DNA from: Serratia sp. Ag1
Lineage (GTDB): Bacteria; Pseudomonadota; Gammaproteobacteria; Enterobacterales; Enterobacteriaceae
DNA: 64,000 bases
Direction: 5' to 3'
Assembly: GCF_000743355.1 (NCBI RefSeq)
Contig: NZ_JQEI01000035.1
Span: 62,001-126,000 of the forward strand
Shown: one piece after another, positions 60,384-64,000 of the stretch
Numbering within the stretch: the stretch's first letter is position 1
How the letters are laid out: each line of letters begins with the position of its first letter
Position numbers and translations under genes: made by a program
The notes under the pieces: model-generated
What the model saw: only the letters and a program-made list of their open reading frames with translations
The model's database searches: none
Told to the model about the DNA's origin: nothing

Positions 60384-60577
60384 ATATCACAACCGGGCCG
60401 TTGTTGGCAGTCGTGCTGAGCGCTTGCTTATTGAGCGGTTGTATACCGCGTATTGAACTGGCGACGCCGAAAGATCCGATCACCATCAACATGAACGTAA
60501 AAATTGAACATGAGATTCGTATCAAGGTGGATAAAGACGTTGAGAATCTGCTGAAAAACCAAAGCGGTTTATTCTAG
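60380..60577 (+). CDS. ynbE: YnbE lipoprotein
   Basis: 65 aa from ATG 60380, overlapping ydbH by 4 bp; a longer upstream frame exists but is inside ydbH. Lipobox LLSGC (ACLLSGCIPRIEL), then KIEHEIRIKVDKDVENLL. Outer-membrane partner of YdbH. Confidence 0.93.
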   Translation: MNITTGPLLAVVLSACLLSGCIPRIELATPKDPITINMNVKIEHEIRIKVDKDVENLLKNQSGLF

Positions 60578-60585
60578 GAGCCGAG

Positions 60586-60909
60586 ATGAAAAAGCGTTAT
60601 CTATGGTTGATATGTGCCGGATGGCTGTTCAGCGGGATGGCTCAGGCGTTGACGCTGGATGAAGCCAAACAGCAGGGGCGAGTGGGGGAAACCTTGAGTG
60701 GATATATTGCACCGATTAAAAAGGACGCAGAGACTCAGGCTTTGGTGCAGCGCATTAATACCGGGCGGGCCGAAAAATACCAGGAAGTGGCTGACAGCAA
60801 TCATATCGCGATCGACGAAGTTGCACGTTTGGCGGGGCAAAAGTTGGTGACACGCGCCCCTGCGGGCGAATATGTGCGCGGTATCAATGGTCAGTGGCTG
60901 AAGAAATAA
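60586..60909 (+). CDS. ydbL: YdbL periplasmic protein (DUF1318)
   Basis: 107 aa; signal peptide ends at AQA (YLWLICAGWLFSGMAQA). LTLDEAKQQGRVGETLSGYI and NHIAIDEVARLAGQKLV fit the family. Third gene of the ydbH-ynbE-ydbL operon, 8 bp after ynbE. It is thought to assist YdbH-YnbE assembly. Confidence 0.94.
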   Translation: MKKRYLWLICAGWLFSGMAQALTLDEAKQQGRVGETLSGYIAPIKKDAETQALVQRINTGRAEKYQEVADSNHIAIDEVARLAGQKLVTRAPAGEYVRGINGQWLKK

Positions 60910-60910
60910 A

Positions 60911-60932
60911 AAAGCGCGCCCTTGGGCGCGCA
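60911..60932 (-). terminator. Terminator of azoR
   Basis: GCGCGCCC-GGGCGCGC with six T on the minus strand, about 70 bp after azoR; also close behind ydbL. Confidence 0.75.
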
Positions 60933-61001
60933 ACAAAATGCAGTAGGTTTATTATTGTAAGGGTAATACGAGTTTTGCAGGGCTTGTCTTACTTGATTTG
61001 C

Positions 61002-61745
<744 letters not shown>

Positions 61746-61874
61746 CTAAGCGGATGGATTATGGAGAGAAACTCGCGTGTGCTATTCTGTCCGCCAAAAG
61801 CCAGGCGATGGCTACCCCATTAAAAATCGTTGCTATGTCGTGATAACGCAGCGAAGAAACAAGGAATACCGAAC

Positions 61875-64000
61875 GTGAAATCTCCGCTCGCGGCACTGTC
61901 AGCCCAATTGACTGACTTGATGCTCCGTGATCAGCAGCGCCTGCAACGCCGGTTGCAAGGAGCTCGAAAAGTCAAAAATCCCGACGCGCAACAGGCAGTG
62001 GCTAATGAGATAGCCAGTGATATCGCTCAGGCGTTACAGAAAGCGCAGGCGCGGGCGGCGTCATGCCCGAAAATCACCTACCCCGAAAGCCTGCCGGTTA
62101 GCCAGAAGAAACAGGACATTCTCGACGCTATTCGCGATCATCAGGTGGTGATCGTGGCTGGTGAAACCGGTTCGGGTAAAACCACGCAGTTGCCGAAAAT
62201 CTGCCTGGAGCTTGGGCGTGGGGTCAAAGGGCTGATTGGCCACACCCAGCCGCGTCGTTTGGCCGCACGTACCGTTGCCAACCGCATTGCCGATGAGCTG
62301 GAAACCCCACTGGGTGGCAGCGTCGGTTACAAAGTGCGTTTTAACGATCAGGTTGGCGACAACACGCTGGTGAAACTGATGACCGACGGTATTCTGTTGG
62401 CTGAGATCCAGCAGGATCGGCTGTTGATGCAGTACGACACCTTGATCATCGATGAAGCGCACGAACGCAGCCTGAATATTGACTTCATTCTGGGGTATTT
62501 GCGCGAGTTGCTGCCCAAACGCCCCGATCTGAAAGTGATCATTACCTCGGCCACCATTGATCCTCAGCGCTTTTCGCGCCATTTTAATCATGCGCCGATT
62601 ATCGAAGTTTCAGGCCGTACCTACCCGGTAGAAGTGCGTTACCGGCCAGTCGTGGATGACGCCGATGATACGGAACGCGATCAACTGCAGGCGATTTTTG
62701 ATGCAGTTGATGAGCTGGGGCGTGAAGGGCCGGGCGATATTCTGATCTTTATGAGTGGCGAACGCGAAATTCGCGACACCGCTGACGCCTTGAACAAGCT
62801 GAATCTGCCACATACTGAAGTACTGCCACTGTATGCACGGCTGTCGAACAGTGAACAGAACCGGGTATTTCAGTCTCACCACGGTCGGCGCATTGTACTG
62901 GCAACTAATGTGGCAGAAACCTCGCTCACTGTGCCAGGGATTAAATATGTCATCGACCCCGGAACGGCGCGTATCAGCCGCTACAGTTTCCGTACTAAAG
63001 TGCAGCGCTTGCCGATAGAACCGATCTCGCAGGCTTCGGCCAACCAGCGTAAAGGCCGCTGCGGGCGCGTTTCTGATGGTATCTGTATCCGTCTGTATTC
63101 GGAACAGGATTTCCTGTCGCGCCCGGAGTTTACCGATCCGGAAATTCTGCGTACCAACCTGGCTTCGGTCATTCTGCAGATGACCTCGTTAGGGTTAGGG
63201 GATATTGCTGCCTTCCCGTTTGTTGAAGCACCGGATAAACGTAATATTCAGGATGGTGTACGCCTGTTGGAAGAGCTGGGGGCGATTAAAACCGCCAGCA
63301 ACGGCCATTATCAGCTCACGCCGCAGGGCCGCCAACTGGCTCAGTTGCCTATCGATCCGCGTTTGGCACGCATGGTGCTGGAGGCTCAGAAGAGCGGCAG
63401 CGTGCGTGAAGTGATGATCATTACTTCTGCTCTGTCGATCCAGGATCCGCGCGAGCGGCCAATGGATAAACAACAGGCTTCTGACGAAAAACACCGTCGT
63501 TTCGCAGATAAAGACTCCGACTTTATGGCGTTCGTTAATCTGTGGGATTATCTGAAAGAACAGCAGCAGGAGCATTCATCCAGCCAGTTCCGCCGTCTGT
63601 GCCGTAACGATTTCCTTAACTACCTGCGCGTGCGTGAGTGGCAGGATATCTACACTCAACTGCGTCAGGTGGTTAAAGAACTGGGCCTGCCGGTGAACAG
63701 CGTGCCGTCGGATTATCGCAGCATACACACGGCGTTGCTGACCGGTTTGCTGTCGCACGTCGGGCAGAAAGACGCCGACAAGCAAGAGTATACCGGTGCG
63801 CGCAACGCGCGTTTTTCCATTTTCCCTGGTTCCGGTTTATTCAAGAAACCGCCCAAGTGGGCGATGGTGGCCGAGCTGGTGGAAACCAGCCGCCTGTGGG
63901 GGCGCATTGCCGCGCGCATTGAGCCGGAATGGATCGAGCCGCTGGCACAACATTTGGTAAAACACCATTACAGCGAACCGCATTGGTCAAAATCCCAAGG
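61875..64000 (+). CDS. hrpA: ATP-dependent RNA helicase HrpA (5' part)
   Basis: 708 codons to the window edge; E. coli HrpA is 1300 aa. GTG start at 61875. DEAH-box motifs: GETGSGKTTQ, TQPRRLAARTVANR, DEAH, SATIDPQRFSRHF, SGEREIRDTADALN, VAETSLTVPGIKYVIDPGTA, QRKGRCGRVSDG. It removes ribosomes stalled on mRNA. The stop lies outside the window. Confidence 0.97.
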   Translation, partial: MKSPLAALSAQLTDLMLRDQQRLQRRLQGARKVKNPDAQQAVANEIASDIAQALQKAQARAASCPKITYPESLPVSQKKQDILDAIRDHQVVIVAGETGSGKTTQLPKICLELGRGVKGLIGHTQPRRLAARTVANRIADELETPLGGSVGYKVRFNDQVGDNTLVKLMTDGILLAEIQQDRLLMQYDTLIIDEAHERSLNIDFILGYLRELLPKRPDLKVIITSATIDPQRFSRHFNHAPIIEVSGRTYPVEVRYRPVVDDADDTERDQLQAIFDAVDELGREGPGDILIFMSGEREIRDTADALNKLNLPHTEVLPLYARLSNSEQNRVFQSHHGRRIVLATNVAETSLTVPGIKYVIDPGTARISRYSFRTKVQRLPIEPISQASANQRKGRCGRVSDGICIRLYSEQDFLSRPEFTDPEILRTNLASVILQMTSLGLGDIAAFPFVEAPDKRNIQDGVRLLEELGAIKTASNGHYQLTPQGRQLAQLPIDPRLARMVLEAQKSGSVREVMIITSALSIQDPRERPMDKQQASDEKHRRFADKDSDFMAFVNLWDYLKEQQQEHSSSQFRRLCRNDFLNYLRVREWQDIYTQLRQVVKELGLPVNSVPSDYRSIHTALLTGLLSHVGQKDADKQEYTGARNARFSIFPGSGLFKKPPKWAMVAELVETSRLWGRIAARIEPEWIEPLAQHLVKHHYSEPHWSKSQ

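Overview
The window is chromosomal DNA of an enterobacterium, most likely a Serratia-like member of the Yersiniaceae. The flanking genes (mppA, zntB, fnrS, ttcA on the left; aroQ, yaiL, nifJ, emrE, a DUF333 lipoprotein, ldhA, ydbH-ynbE-ydbL, azoR, hrpA on the right) match E. coli and Yersinia proteins closely and resemble the E. coli ttcA to hrpA neighbourhood. The genus is an inference from gene content. Several host genes serve anaerobic life: the FNR-activated sRNA FnrS, D-lactate dehydrogenase and pyruvate:flavodoxin oxidoreductase.

About 46.5 kb (3801-50348) is a prophage integrated in the 5' end of ttcA, the site used by the Rac prophage of E. coli. It is bounded by a 67-bp att repeat with one mismatch. 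attL rebuilds the first codons of ttcA, so the tRNA-thiolation gene stays open, but its upstream DNA is now phage integrase. Just beyond attR is the decayed 3' end of a second, related integrase, which suggests that an earlier element once sat at the same site.

The left half of the prophage follows the Rac plan. A leftward operon holds int, xis, a small lipoprotein, recT, recE and small genes. A leftward immunity operon follows: a short CI-like repressor, apparently leaderless, then two unknown genes in the rexA/rexB position, closed by tandem terminators. The rightward early operon begins with a YdaS/Cro-like and a YdaT-like protein, then an orphan DNA methyltransferase, a YdaU-like replication protein, a DnaC-like helicase loader, a DUF4942-methyltransferase fusion and small regulators including Lar. 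A c4-type antisense RNA precedes a Rha regulator. DUF1367, YbcO-type and DUF1133 (Q-position) genes lead to the late promoter.

The right half is late. It starts with a lysis cassette (holin, M15 endolysin, Rz/Rz1). A lambda-type head module follows (Nu1/A terminase, W, B portal, C protease, scaffold, D, E, FII). The tail is a contractile Mu-type module (sheath, tube, frameshifted chaperone, tape measure with a lytic transglycosylase domain, N, P, gp45-gp48 baseplate, glycine-rich fibre and beta-helix tailspike). An AT-rich insert between tape measure and gpN carries a secreted protein and an ORF6N antirepressor-like gene. All core modules look intact, so the prophage may be functional.

Points most worth a second look are the rexAB-position gene pair, the GGTAACA iterons around the small terminase gene, the tandem-integration scar, the c4 RNA switch, the in-frame hexanucleotide tract in a head gene, the repeat insertion inside the RecE nuclease domain and several very short overlapping membrane-protein genes.
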